Part shown: piece after piece, positions 20,533 to 32,600 of the stretch
Layout of the letters: each line of letters starts with the position of its first letter
Numbering within the stretch: the first letter of the stretch is position 1
From: Macrosoma leucophasiata
Taxonomy: Eukaryota; Arthropoda; Insecta; Lepidoptera; Hedylidae
Reading direction: 5' to 3'
DNA: 64,000 bases
NCBI GenBank assembly: GCA_036365455.1
Contig: JAWQUS010000009.1
Coordinates: forward strand, 4,928,001 to 4,992,000
The notes under the pieces: model-generated
Told to the model about the DNA's origin: nothing
The model's database searches: none
What the model saw: only the letters and a program-made list of their open reading frames with translations
Program-made: the position numbers and the translations under genes

Positions 20533-21219
20533 TTTATTAGCATGTTCGTAGTTAGTTGCTATTTTTAGGTCGCTCAGTAGTCGAATTCAATGAAACGAAT
20601 GTTACCTCAATCTCACTCGAGATTCTACGCCCAACTGGGACTGGGTAAGCAATGAAATGTATGGGGCAATTTTAAATTCCTCTATCTATGTTGTCTGGGA
20701 CCCGCGGGACCGCTATGCAAATCGTTCGAGCATTTTATGTATCTACAAAATGACGACATCGGTCGGTTTGGTCCACGTTTGCGACACATCATAGACAAAC
20801 AAATGACGTCCACTGTTGGACAAAAGCATTCAGCGATTGCATGAGACCAGTGGACCTATAGGCGGCGCAAAAGGACATGAAAAATCAAAGACAAAAGCAA
20901 AAGTGACTCAATTAGTTGGTCGAGTCGCCGAAGCCTGGTCTTTGGCCTATTCTTGTGGAGGGTCTGCTTAGATTTCATTTTCCGTACTTGTTCGCCAATC
21001 CAAAGCCTTTACGCCGAATGATTCATATTCGCATATGTACAGGCTAGACTGATGGATATTGTATTATTTGGTTTGGGTTTATGGAGATCGCAAGATGGTT
21101 TAGAATCATTAAATGATCCGGTAGTCCCCTTTTTCCTCTGGGCAAGTGCTCTGAAGAGCCCAGTCAGCAAGGCAGCCCTAGTTCCTAATTTATACCATGA
21201 TTGAAAGTTTGTTATAGGT
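20533..21219. other. No identified gene
   Basis: Near 20808 ATGACGTCCACTGTTGGAC resembles the 3' tail of the RTE relative at 63.0 kb, a possible tiny LINE remnant. Otherwise nothing. Confidence 0.3.
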
Positions 21220-21500
21220 GAAATAAAACTATTTTTACGGATTTATCTCGCGTATATTAAACTAAATCTCTCTGACTAAATCTGACAGAAGTTTGAAAAA
21301 ATTATATGTAGCTACCTCCATAATTTTTTCAAACTTCTGTCAGACAAATGTCACCTCAGTCTGCCCGGGACCACGGAAGCTGAAAAGCGACCGAAACGTC
21401 GGGTTGATTTTAAAAATCATTTTAGTTTAATACACGCGAGATAAATCCGTAAAAATAGTTTTATTTCAATGAGTGTAGCTCGCGAAAACCTAAGAACATA
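21220..21500 (+). repeat. Family E copy with nested inverted repeats
   Basis: Outer arms at 21220-21266 and 21421-21467 match inverted at 46 of 47 positions. An inner pair at 21281-21305 and 21320-21344 is a perfect 25-bp inverted repeat (core ACAGAAGTTTGAAAAAATTA). Between inner and outer arms lies a GAAACGTCGGGTTGATTTTA block shared, inverted, with the 26.0-kb copy. Confidence 0.75.
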
Positions 21501-22687
21501 CTTTGTTATAGGTTTTTAGGCTCTGAGGCCGGCAAGATAGATGATAAAATATATTGCAGAGTTCAAAGCTATGACAGAGAAAATATGTCGGGGAAATATA
21601 CTGCTCCTATTATCCTAATGCTCAGGGCTTCCAGTTGGGCCAGAGCCCTATCCGGTAAGAACTCGGCAATAGAGTTTCAAACCAGGAAACATATATTAGA
21701 GCAAGACCACATATACTTACCGGATCCAGTAGTAGGTATAGTATTAAATAAGCACCTTTCATCGCTTCTAACTTCTATCCTAACTTCCCTACAAATATTA
21801 TGAATACTAAAGAAAACGGAAAAAACATCTAAAAAACATACACTTTTTAGATGTATTTTCCGTTTTACTTCAAAACGTCTAAACCGATATTGAAGAAATT
21901 TACCACACAGGCAATTTGATCCTGAGAAAGGACATAGGCTAATACAATTTTGTTGTACATAGTACATACCGTTTTACTAATTAAAGAGCACACAGACGAA
22001 GTCACAGAAAAAAACTAGTATATTCAATACTCCAACGGAGCAATTATGTACTTTTTGTTGTCTCTATCTATTAGTCGTATTAGCAATTGAAAAATGATAC
22101 TTGGATTAAAGTACGAGTTAGCATAAACTGACTTCGTAACCTTTAATAATAAAATAAGTAATAGGTATCCATTATTTCAAATGTGCTGCGTAATCGTAAA
22201 CAAAATTCAATTTACTTAAGTTCTAGCGAGTCGTTTTCAAACTCTAATGTCATTAGTATAAAAATCCCATGAGAAATCTATTTAATGTTGGTTTATCTTC
22301 TAGGAATAAAACATTAATACATTATCTGTGTACGTATACCCTTAACTTCGCAGTCGCAACAGTAACTACATTCTACAAGATAATAATTAAGTGTGAAATA
22401 ACTCGGCACGCCTAGCAAATGTTTGCTAAAAATATTTGATACTATTTGCTTGGTAATAAATAAAATTGAACCTATTGTATCGTGGTGGAAGGGTTCGGCA
22501 GTGAATTTAAAATGACCATATGGTTGATATTTAAAAGGTTTAAGTTTAAGGGTTAAGGTTTTGATGGTTAAAAGTGTTTTTCGATTGAACAATCATCAGT
22601 TTACAATCAAAACATCTAATCTTTCTTCTAATATAAAATGCATATAAATATTATAAATATAATAAATAATTATATTCTATTATCAAA
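21501..22687. other. No identified gene
   Basis: AT-rich. An inverted pair about ACGGAAAAAACATCTAAAAA / TTTTTAGATGTATTTTCCGT at 21818-21864 forms a hairpin. The open frames here show no motif. Confidence 0.3.
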
Positions 22688-22940
22688 CTTGCTGACTCGG
22701 CAAACTTCGTATTGCCTCAGAATGAAATAATGTGTCAAAGGTTTGAAAGATACGGACTATTGGTATGGGAAAATAAATTGTTGTTTTTACTGTTTCCCTT
22801 CAATTTCTTCATATTTTCTTACATTTAAACCTTCCCTGGACTTCCAAAATCATTCTAAACCAAAATTATCCAAATCGGTGCAGCCGTTCTCGAGTTTTAG
22901 CGAGACTAACAAACAGCAATTGATTTTTTATATATATAGA
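22688..22940 (-). mobile_element. Helitron-like non-autonomous repeat, type 2
   Basis: Minus strand: TCTATATATATAAAAAATCA start, CTCGAGAACGGCTGCACCGA block, GCCGAGTCAGCAAG end (the terminal CTAG has decayed to CAAG). Same family as 17379-17614. Confidence 0.65.
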
Positions 22941-23692
22941 TTCTTGCTTAATGTAACCAACCCGAATTCGAAACGGCTTAAACGATGTTTTTTTTGCATT
23001 TATTTCGTAGCTCGAAGAAGTGTGCTGTTTATACCGCTGCTAGTAAAATTTAAATACATATTTTTAGTTCAAGAACGGCTGAACTAATTTATAGTAGTAT
23101 TAGCAAGTAGCCTAAACAAAACTAAATACTACTTTTATTAATTCAAAGGCAACTAAGAAGCTCGCTGGGTCGTCAAGTAAATTATATTAATTACTTAGTA
23201 ATTGATTGCGACGGCATTTCATTTTATAAGCTTTATTCTTGGCTCCTGAAAATACGAAGACTTGTTTAAGAATCTTTTTAATTTGAATTCCAATTATGTT
23301 GTTTTGTTATCAAAAGAAACCCCTCTAAAATAATTTCTCATTCCACTTTAATTAAATGGTGCAACTTGTTTTTAAAAAGTGGAACGCGATGCCGTTAACT
23401 TGGTACTGAAAAGTTGCGAAAGTAATCTATCTCTGCATATATACACAAACTGCCTCTTTCACGCCCGACCTCACCTTGGGATAATTATTAAATTAAATGT
23501 TGTATGTTAACTAGGCGTGACGTATCTAGATTTAGCTAGAACATACTCGTATATACCAAGCGTATTTCATTAAAACCTAACTTTTGTTCGTGACATGTTT
23601 CGGCGTTGTGTTATTTTAGTCCAAAGTTGGTTAAGATCTTACCTGACACCAATTTTGTTACATTGTCTCGTTTAATAATGTTACTTCGCGCC
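22941..23692. other. No identified feature
   Basis: AT-rich and unique-looking. Confidence 0.3.
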
Positions 23693-23968
23693 TTTAATCC
23701 CCGAAGGGGTAGGCAGAGGCATGTATACTTAAATGCACGCATTCAAGTATACCTACATGCAAACATCCTCGATTCGCCGGTTACGTTTTGGCTCAGGTAA
23801 CAGGTGGCGAGCCTGTTGACATCTTCGAGCACCAAACTCCGAGTTTCCTGGAAACTTTGAGGAAATTGGATCTCTGATAGCTCACGATCCAGGAATCGAA
23901 CCTAGGACCACAGCGTAGTAGTGGTCTGCTTCCATTAGACAACCAAGGCCGTCTCATTTCATGTTCAG
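23693..23968 (-). mobile_element. SINE B copy
   Basis: The inverted body is clear: CCCCGAAGGGGTAGGCAGAG at the left, CAGGTGGCGAGCC, CCAAACTCCGAG, then the head with box B as GGAATCGAACCTAGGACC and box A region near AGACAACCAAGGC. Full-length but diverged. Confidence 0.75.
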
Positions 23969-24364
23969 TGAACTTGTTTGATTTTCTCATTAGTTGAGTA
24001 TTTATTGCATCATTATTGTAACAACCTACAAACTTTTTATTTTTAACCTTTATAAAAAAAAAAGAGTTTTTATGAGAATTTAGGCACATAACAAGATAAC
24101 AAAATAGAAACCGAAGTACAGACTGAATAATCTTAATAAACATAATTTGCTTTGAGTGCTTTAAAAGAAAAATAAATATCTTACAAAAATATATTTTACG
24201 CACAAAAACGTCTTTTTCAGTGTGATAAAGTTATCCAGAACCGCATAAGCTGCAAAATGGCAACAAAATGATTCCAAAAAGTCAGCTCAAAAATGATCTG
24301 TTCTGTAAAAATGCAGAATTTTGCTGTTGTGTAAAGTTAAGTTTGCCTAGTGTCACCAAAAACC

Positions 24365-24970
24365 GAGTTCTAGAGTCGGATCTCGAGGGCGTGGGCAACA
24401 AAGCATTAGGTACCTAAGAATAAAGCATTAGATACTTAGGTATTAGGCTATTTACCGTTGAATTTGTAATGTTTAGGATAATTGTTTTCCCGTTAAATAG
24501 TCTTTAACTGCCTCATTAGCCAAGTGGTAGCAGGCCACTACTACTACGCTGGGGTCCTGGGTTCGTTCCCGGGTCGGGGATATTAGAGATAACAGTATCA
24601 GTAACAGTGTCAAAATCCTTTATCTCTGGTTCTATTGGGATTTTTCCTTTTTCTGGAAGTTTCCTAGTACCTCGAAGATTGGTAATGTGCCCGGATTCCG
24701 GATATATCAATTGGCTCGCCACCTGTTACATGGGCCAAAATGTAATTGGCAAATCGTTGGCATCCGGTAACCGGTAACTTGTAATGTAATGGTTTGCATG
24801 TATGATTGAATACATGCATTTATCTCTGCCTACCCTTCGGGGATTACAGGCGTGAAGTTAAGTTAAATAGTCCGTTAGAAGTGTGGCAACGCATCACTGC
24901 AGTTTGACCTCCGGTTTTTGTAGGCTGCAGTATTCACCTACCATCAATGTGCACGATTGGTTATCATCTA
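24365..24970 (+). repeat. Degenerate family A copy split by a SINE B
   Basis: Left part (24365-24475) holds TCGAGGGCGTGGGCA; right part (24880-24970) holds GTGTGGCAACGCATC..., then TAGGCTGCAGTATTCACCTA. The full SINE B at 24511-24866 sits between them. Confidence 0.5.
24511..24866 (+). mobile_element. SINE B, best full-length copy
   Basis: The tRNA-derived head GCCTCATTAGCCAAGTGGTA contains a near-consensus box A (TAGCCAAGTGG), and GGGTTCGTTCCCGGG contains box B, so an internal Pol III promoter is present. The body follows (TCTGGTTCTATTGGGATTTT, GGCTCGCCACCTGTTACATG) and the end is CTACCCTTCGGGGATTACAG GCGTGAAGTTA. No protein. Confidence 0.85.
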
Positions 24971-25253
24971 TGAATATGCTTATGTCTAATGAACCCGTGA
25001 TCTGTAAATTCGAATTAAAAACAACGATCATAAAGTAATAATAAGAGATTGTGCATCTCGATTGGCATCATTTCAATAGCCACTTTGCAGTAAATACCAG
25101 CTATTTGCGTAACGTGATAATAGCGATGATTTTAATAAAACAGCATTACCCTGCAAAATTATTTTCAATTTGATGGTCGAGTTACAGATTACGCCTGAGG
25201 AAGGGAATTTAATCTTCATAACATACAGTACCCAGCAATAAATAATCCACATC
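24971..25253. other. No identified feature
   Basis: AT-rich linker between SINE B/family A remains and a family F repeat. Confidence 0.3.
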
Positions 25254-25437
25254 GAGCCTACGAGAGCGACAATCGACTAATTTCGACTTCGTAGAGCGTT
25301 ATCTCTGCTGCACACTGTCTACGTTACTGATAGTTCGGTATTGCTCAAAATTTGATGATAATGGTCGACAAACGTCACATAGGTATGGTGTGAAAGAGAT
25401 AACGCTCTTTAGACCCGAAATAGGTCGAAGTCTCCTT
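25254..25437 (-). repeat. Family F repeat
   Basis: Inverted relative to the other two copies: GAGCGTTATCTCTGCTGCA at left, GAAAGAGATAACGCTC and CCCGAAATAGGTCGAAGTCT at right. Confidence 0.7.
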
Positions 25438-25989
25438 CCTAAGTTGCAATATTACTTGTTGAATACTATACGAATATCTATCGAACCATCAATGGGCGTA
25501 TGTGTGGTGACCTCACCATACATACGCCCTGTATTAAATCCCGCTGCCGAATTGCTAAACGAAGTAGGGAGAGGCGGTTTTAATTAAATCCTGTAATCTA
25601 TACTACCAACCGAAAATTTAGGCCATCCATCTCATTATACGCTTATCAATGCATAATTAAGCTATCACGCAAAATTATTAATGACAAATTATATACGCTG
25701 AATTAAATTATGCGATTTATAATTAGATACAAATTACCTTCTGTCGCGAAGTGATGTGGAAATTATTATCCGAGAAATTGCTCGTTGGAACGAGCTATTA
25801 ATTCAAGAGTTGTGTAAAGTTTAGTACTACGAGATAACATACACTACGGTACTTTACTGTATGTCTCTCCGCCATTTACGACCTACTTTTATTAAAGTAA
25901 ATTGAAATTGCTATTTTTCATTGGTGATAAAATTTCATTTCGTGTCACGAGGTAAGCACGAACTTGTACACGATATTTATAGGAATGCA

Positions 25990-26215
25990 TTAGTGCAGTC
26001 CGTAGGTGATCTTTTTATTGAAATAAAACTAGATTACGGATTTATTAAAGTGACGTGTATCGCGTACATTAAACTGAAATGATTATTTAAAATCAACCCG
26101 ACATGGCGACATTTCGAACGAATGCGGCAAACAAGCTTGCAGTTCACATGGATGCTAAGTGATGACTGCAGCCCATAGATCTCTATGTAGATCGTCGAAA
26201 TGTAGATGCACACCA
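25990..26215 (-). repeat. Family E end followed by a family A fragment
   Basis: 25995-26115 is an inverted family E end (GAAATAAAACTAGATTACGG, then AAAATCAACCCGACATGGCG). 26122-26215 is the inverted 3' end of family A (GCGGCAAACAAGCTTGCAGT..., AAGTGATGACTGCAGCC). Confidence 0.6.
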
Positions 26216-26755
26216 CACCTGAGATTTAAGTTGTTATACTATATATGTTACAGTTATTACGTGGCCATACATAACCATCTTACCGAAACACAATACTGCT
26301 TAACAATACAACTTCTTTCACTGCGACACGGTTATGGTCGACATCGGCATACAGATTACAGAGGTCAATATTAGCACTGGCTATACGACACTATACGTGC
26401 CGGTAAATATCAGAGCTGGTTAACACCACAGACTGGTTTTATGTGGTTTGCAAAAGGATTTGGCACAGCGCTGTGTGTATAGTATAATTATGTATTATAT
26501 TTGAGCATACATTTATTACGATATTATCTAGAGCCTTGTTGAATAAATATTAATTTGATGAAACATAAATATTACTTTTAAAACTTTAGTAACGTTGTAA
26601 TAATTTGTATCGCCTCACAGACCTCATAAAAATTTTTAAAACTACGTATTACAAAGTCATTAATTTTTTTTTGAGATGAAGATTTCTGTTTTTTTAATAA
26701 TAATAATAAATAATAATCTTTATTTCGCGACAGAGGTTACGCTTTCGAATAATTG
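26216..26755. other. No identified feature
   Basis: AT-rich; (AATAAT)-like low complexity at 26697-26720. Confidence 0.3.
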
Positions 26756-26790
26756 TGAGGCAATACGAAGTTTGCCGGGTTAGCTTGTTC
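26756..26790 (+). repeat. Terminal scrap of the type 2 Helitron-like repeat
   Basis: GTGAGGCAATACGAAGTTTG CCGGGTTAGCTTG matches, inverted, the first bases of 22688-22940. Confidence 0.45.
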
Positions 26791-26818
26791 ACTTATAACA
26801 TTATTTATTTATTATTTT

Positions 26819-27460
26819 ATTAGGGTTCGTTGCCTTAAAAGGAAAAAAGGAACCCTTATAGGATCACTCGTGCGTCTGTCTGTCTGTCTGTCTGTCCGTC
26901 TGTCACAGCCAATTTGCTCCGAAACTACTCGACCGATTGAGTTGAAATTTGAATGAATATATGTAAATTGGTGACCTAAAGATGAACACGTCAAGAAAAA
27001 TAATAAATTTTAAACAGGGGGGCCACTTTCGTGGGATAAATCAGAAAATAAAAAAATAAAAAATTCGTAAACTGTGTCGTGTGACATATCAAATGAAAGA
27101 AGTTGTTGTCAGCATCTCAGATACCTATATTTTTATTATTATTTTTGCATAAACAAATTTGAAGTTATTTAAGAAAAACTACGAAAATTGACCATTCCCC
27201 CCCTATCTCCGAAACAACTGAACTTAAAATTTTGAAAAAAATGTGGAAAATAGTTCTTTGCCTATAGATTACTGGAAAACCTATAAGAAGTTTGAGTATT
27301 CAAATTAAATCGAAAATTCTTCATAATATAACCCCCCCTGCCGGTACCACCGTAACCGCTATGTCCCTGCATTTTAAATCTGTAATATTTTCGAAAATAT
27401 TTATTTAAATTACGGAACCCTCACCACGCGAGTCGAACTCGCACTTGTCCGGTTTTTATT
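26819..27460 (-). repeat. Family D repeat, long copy
   Basis: On the minus strand it starts AAAAACCGGACAAGTGCGAG TTCGACTCGC, soon reads GGGTTCCGTAA, and ends GGAACCCTAA. A (CTGT)n tract lies at 26877-26905. Copies of the same family are at 46430-47037, 51404-51960 and a trace at 5661. The type is common in Lepidoptera, but I cannot assign it to a superfamily. Confidence 0.7.
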
Positions 27461-27799
27461 TCTTATCATACACCACAGAGACAATTTACATAAATAGACA
27501 ACAGTAAAATAGTTACAGTAGGTGGCCTTATCGCTCAGGTAGTGATTTCTGCCCGGCAACCTTGCATAAAGGATCACAAATTTAAAAGTCGGTAGGGTGT
27601 ACATTCTTAATGTAACAACTGTGTAACATGCAATATACAAATAATGTCATAAATACTTCAACAAGTTTCACGAAATGCAAAAAAAAAAAAACGAAACACA
27701 ATTGATGAATAACAGAAACAAAGGGAATGAGAGAGATAGGGATAGGAAAGATGGAAATAAGAAGTAGATACTAGAACTTAGAAAGTTAGAGACTAAGGT

Positions 27800-28090
27800 A
27801 AAAAAAATTAACTTGTTTCTTGAAGGTAGCAAGCAATAGTTTGAGTTTTTCGAATTTCGACAGGCAAATTATTCCAAAGTTGAACTGCTTTAACTGAAAA
27901 ATATTTGTGATAGAATAGAGAGGAGTGTAAAGCAGTACTAAGGGAAAGATTATTGGAACAACGAAGTGAAAGGGAGTGATTATTATTAAGGAAGTTGAAG
28001 CGATCCCTCAGATATAGTGGAGTTGCAGGGTTAAATAGCACATTGTACAGAAGAGAAAGAATGTGTGTAACATTAACATAACATTGTAAA
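27800..28090 (-). pseudogene. LINE reverse-transcriptase C-terminal fragment
   Basis: The minus frame FNPATPLYLRDRFNFLNNNH ... FSVKAVQLWNNLPVEIRKTQ is the end of a CR1/Jockey-type LINE ORF2, where a LWN.LP..IR motif closes the protein. It continues upstream as LLYNV and ends with TAA at 27808. The whole polymerase domain is missing, and an A-run (T-run on the minus strand) lies about 120 bp further left. A 5'-truncated dead copy. Confidence 0.6.
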
Positions 28091-28344
28091 ATTATATAAA
28101 TTTATAATTAGGAAGTTACTGACATGACATGTAATGAGGGAGGATAGAAAAATGTACCTACATATTCACGTTTATTTTATTTTAACTACCTAAGCACAAA
28201 AACCAATTATTCGAGAATCGAGGGTAGTATGCAAATAGTATCTATTATTTCACTCATTTATTCTTCATCTTATTTAGTATTTTTTTACATATATAAGTTG
28301 AAAAAAAAAAAAAACAAATATATATAAAAAAATAAAAAATAGTG

Positions 28345-28760
28345 CGCCGCCGGCAGCGGGAACAGGGTCCAAGCTGTCGGTGGTTAGGGTCACAGAGACA
28401 GGAACCTCCTCACTATACGTGCCGTGCCGAGAAGTGCCGCCTTCTGTATCAGACCCTTGATCCAGCTTCCTAACTTGAGCCTCTTGAGATGTTGGTCGAG
28501 GCTCTTTGCTATCAATCCGTTGACCGTGACGACTATCGGCACAATGATGGCCGAATCCACATCCCACATGGCGACAATCTCGTGAGCCAGATCAAGATAT
28601 TTGATTTCCTTGTCTTTTTCGGCCTTCACGAGATTCCCATCATGAGGGACGGTGATATCGATGATCATTGCGCGGCGCTCCGAGCGGTCTATCACCACTA
28701 TATCAGGCTTATTGGCTACAATAGTTCTGTCAGTGATAATAGACTATTATTATTATTAGT
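28345..28760 (-). pseudogene. C-terminal endonuclease-like fragment of an R4/Dong-type LINE
   Basis: The minus frame reads IITDRTIVANKPDIVVIDRS, then ERRAMIIDITVPHDGNLVKA, EKDKEIKYLDLAHEIVAMW and QKAALLGTARIVRRFLSL, then stops. The KPDIVVIDR...IIDI.VP.D...E..K.KY..L..E spacing is that of the C-terminal restriction-like endonuclease region of site-specific LINEs; the closing QKAALLGT.RIVRR is also typical. Nothing of the polymerase remains. The break falls next to a (TAT/ATA)n run at 28743-28760 ((TAA)n on the minus strand); Dong elements are known to insert into TAA repeats, which supports the assignment. Confidence 0.55.
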
Positions 28761-30624
28761 GTCTGGTGTTGCGTATTTGATTAGGAGACATTTAAAATAG
28801 AAAACTAGAAATACACTAGAAAATCCCTACTAGATAGTGAAAGGTCAACACGCGTGATAAATCGTAACTGAGTATGAGATCACGTAGAGTCGTAGTAAGA
28901 GCAATATAACATTCCCTCGTTTCTCCTTCCATGCAATTGAAACTGTTTTATTTTCTTTGCTGAGACAGACAAAACAGACGGATTTATTTTTTAGTATTTT
29001 CGTAATGAGAGCTCTTCATTCGCAAATGTTCCGAGCGATTTCTGCGGACCAGACATAGTTATTTCCGGAGCAGTTCGTATTTGAAAGTCAAGACTTTTTG
29101 AAGTTTATTTTTACTGGCGATTTACTCGTGATAGTAGCCCTGTATCACTTTATCAATCACTCAAAATTGTCTATTCGTGGAATTTTTCCATCAAAGATAT
29201 GAAATTTTCTTTGGCGTTAAATTAAGTTTTTATGAAGAAAAAAGATCAGTCTGCCAATGTTTGAAGCTCGATTAAATGTGAAAAACATTTTACTCAGAAA
29301 TTTCATATCTGTTTATCACCACCTTAATTGATTTATGGAAAATAATAAATGCTGGGAGTAAAACTGGAACGGAATGAATTATGAATCACTATTTAGGACA
29401 ATTTTTTCATTGGATCCTATTTTTGGTAATTTAATGAATATTAACTTCCAAAAAAATGGCACGATATTTATAAAATTGTTCACAGACATAATAGTTTTGT
29501 TCGTGAAATTATAAACTAAAGGTGAGATATATATGTATTTTGTAAAAGCAAAAGACAAATTTACCACAGAAGTCAGCGTAGGTCAGTTTATCCATAAGTA
29601 CCTAGTCAATCCTGCCGATCAATCTGATAGACATTTTAAAAATAGATCATCCACAAATAGGGGAAATTAGGAATGTTTGAGGTATAGCAGATTACTTGCG
29701 GATGACACGGTAAGCCTGAATAAAGGTAAAACAGATCTGTAGACTTAAAATGCATAGATAAGAATGACAAGATATTTGATTACTGGATGGATAAGGTGCG
29801 ACTCCAGTCCGCGACTCTACTTGACACGAGACTTACTCGTATATTATATCCTCTAATAACCTAACCTAAAATATTTTATTTTATCAATTTCTTACTACTT
29901 CAAACAATTCATTCAACAAAATTTGATTTCAGTATGATTTCAAGCCAATGTAAGTAAATAAATTAATGAATATTATTCTTGAGCCATACATTTTCAAATA
30001 CATTTTGAAATCAAATCAAATGGTTTATTGTTATAAGTGTTGATGCTAATGATTATGCAGGTCTTCTTTATGAATCACGTTTAATTAGTGAGTTAGCTGT
30101 ATTTAATCTGTCTCTCAACGTTGGTAATATTAGTAGCTGACACTCAAATGAGAACACAGTGATGCATAAACAATGAGGACTGGTTGCGATGTGTCGGATG
30201 GAGAATGGGGATCGAATTGTCATGTCAGTCACAGCTCATTAAGAATGCGTAAGCGGCTGTTTCCGTCTCCTATTCGTTACTTACCGAACTATGAAGAGGC
30301 ATTTTACTGGCTGTTCACAGCTAGCTTTTGACTGCGACATCGTCCGTATGGAATTCGTAATATAAAAACTTTTATTCTTCCTCCTTTTTTGTTTTGTAAT
30401 CACACGCCCCCTTAATTTCTGGTATTGAGGTAAAACATAAGAAGATCACTGGAGCAAAGTCCTTCTGTTTTTATATAAATAAATATATGTCTAAGGGTCA
30501 CAGGCCATCAATGTGAACTTATGCTTGTTTGATATGAATAACAATATAGCAACTCCCATACAATCATCCTTTCGATTTTGGTTCCATTTACGCAAACAAA
30601 CTAAATGTAACATTTGGTAGAGAG
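28761..30624. other. No identified gene
   Basis: Unique-looking AT-rich DNA. At about 30327-30365 CAGCTAGCTTTTGACTGCGA CATCGTCCG resembles the start of another common lepidopteran repeat (compare 62568). At 30503-30530 a 28-bp scrap of the family A 3' end. Confidence 0.35.
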
Positions 30625-30757
30625 TCAATTGGCTCGCCACCTGTTACATGGGCCGATACGTAACCGGCGAATCGTAGGTGTTCGCATGTATAATTGAATG
30701 CATACATTTACCTCTGCCTACCTCTTCAGGGAATACAGGCGTGAAGTTACGTTGTAC
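30625..30757 (+). mobile_element. SINE B 3' half
   Basis: Starts near CAATTGGCTCGCCACCTGTT and ends CAGGCGTGAAGTTACG. The tRNA head is missing. Confidence 0.75.
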
Positions 30758-32069
30758 CTAAATGATAGTAAAAATTTACGTGTGGTAAGTATTAGGCTTG
30801 GTTTGCTACTCGTACAGCTAGCAATGTTATCTCCGTGTCATTAATTACGAATCCATTACAATTTAATTGGAACACGCGTAATATTATGATTGAGGCGCCT
30901 CAAGCACCGCGACACTACGTCGTCGCTATTAAATAATTTAATTCAACACTACAGCATTGCGAATTGCGACTATATAGTCGATCAGGCAAGACCACTCACG
31001 TCATCTCCATAATATCGCAATTAACAAGCGACATTACTCTGAAGTCTGTACAACAGCGACACAAGGGAAATTGTGTTAAGAGGTCGGTCCCCTTTTTAAT
31101 ATCCTTCAATCTACGTTATTTACATCGTTACTCTGGAATTGTCTCTTCGAGTGCCCTTGGCATTAATTTCAAAGGGTTTTTGTTCGGTTAAAACACTACA
31201 TCAACTGTTACGCTTGTAGATAACGCAGCTGACTATAAATAAATAAAATAGGGAGGGAGTATGGAATGCGCTCCCAACTGAAAACAGATAAGCGTACCCA
31301 TGAGCACATCCACTGACGTCACTCCAGCTCACACAAGCCGAAGGAATTCCGCCTATGTTATCGCCAGTAAGAATTGATATCTGTAAGAATTGCTCCTTCT
31401 AGGAATGCTTGATTGATGGAATCTCCCGATGGGTTATCGTTTGCAGATAACATCCTGAGTTGTGATGTAACGTTTTTAAGTTAAATAAAACGATCAAAGT
31501 CTCCTAATGACGATCAGAATTAAAATGGTGTTCAAAGGGAAATAAAAGGCGAAGAGGCACACGGATTCACTTTCTCATGGATGACTGAATAGACTTCAGA
31601 TGCTTTATTCTGTATTATATATTATTATTGTATATTACTAATGTATTAAATTGTTATGACTCCAAAAAAATATTAGTGATATTCAAAACCTTGGTCAGGC
31701 TAGAGTTTTGCATTACAGCCCTTCGCGGCCAAGCGTCGTGTAACGCCAATAGGTACATTCTTGATGTAACCGAATCGTTATTTCTACGAACGGTCGGTAT
31801 TTTATTATGACAGCGGCACGCTTCGCTAGAAAACTTTTTATTATTCATCTGTTCGCTCAATGCCTCTGTACAATGACACCGGCGGACGTCTGTTTTGTTC
31901 GCAGGTGTAAGATATTTTTTTAACTTGACTGTGATTAATGATTGTTCCGTCTTAAATTTTATTGTTCTTCGTTTCTCGTTCAAATAGTACGGTCCAGATA
32001 GGTGCCGAGCTTTTGCTAGGTTAACAATAAGGTTTTATTTAAAAGTCTATTTTTTTAGATTTTATAATC
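30758..32069. other. No identified gene
   Basis: Plus ORFs at 30964 and 31628 lack motifs. Palindrome GAGGCGCCTC at 30892. Confidence 0.3.
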
Positions 32070-32270
32070 AGCCAAATGGTAGTGCTCAGCACTCCTCTGT
32101 CGATTTTAAGGTAATGTTTGCTCACACAGAGGCATAACAACTTAGTTCTCAGAGGTGGCAACGTGTCTCATTTAGATCTCCAATTTTTGTGTAGATGTCT
32201 ATAGGCTGCGGTATTAACTTACTATCAATTCGAATTGCATACTTGTTAACCACCATCATTATACATATAA
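32070..32270 (+). repeat. Family A, diverged copy
   Basis: AAATGGTAGTGCTCAGCACT, ACAGAGGCATAACAACTTAG and GTCTATAGGCTGCGGTATTA follow family A in order. Confidence 0.6.
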
Positions 32271-32499
32271 AAAATGTTAAATGAAAAAAGAAAAATAGCA
32301 ATTATCCCAAAGAGGCTACTTTATTTAAAGAGTCACGCGAGCATGCATTTCTACGTCGAGCATTCCTATATTATAACATGAATTGTCAAACAATTTGAAT
32401 TTTCAGTATATAAATATAACCTTAAACAAGCCTTAAACAAATAATTATATTTTAATCACTTAAATATGAATACGAGCAAATTAATACACTCAACAACGT

Positions 32500-32600
32500 A
32501 ACGTAAACGTAACCGGCGAATCGTGGGTGTTTGCATGTATACTTGAATTCATGCATTTACCTCTGCCTACCCCTTCGGGAATTACAGGCGTGAAGTTTGG
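32500..32600 (+). mobile_element. SINE B 3' end
   Basis: AACCGGCGAATCGTGGGTGT through CTACCCCTTCGGGAATTACA GGCGTGAAGTTT. Confidence 0.7.

Noticed and set aside
23793..24203. 136-codon minus-strand frame
   Set aside because: It runs through an inverted SINE B and flanking AT-rich DNA; the composition is that of the repeat.
28489..28800. 103-codon plus-strand frame
   Set aside because: Antisense to the R4/Dong-like fragment.
30277..30345. Possible minus-strand exon before GTAAGTAACG
   Set aside because: The upstream sequence matches a common repeat (CTAGCTTTTGACTGCGAC) and the acceptor has no pyrimidine tract.
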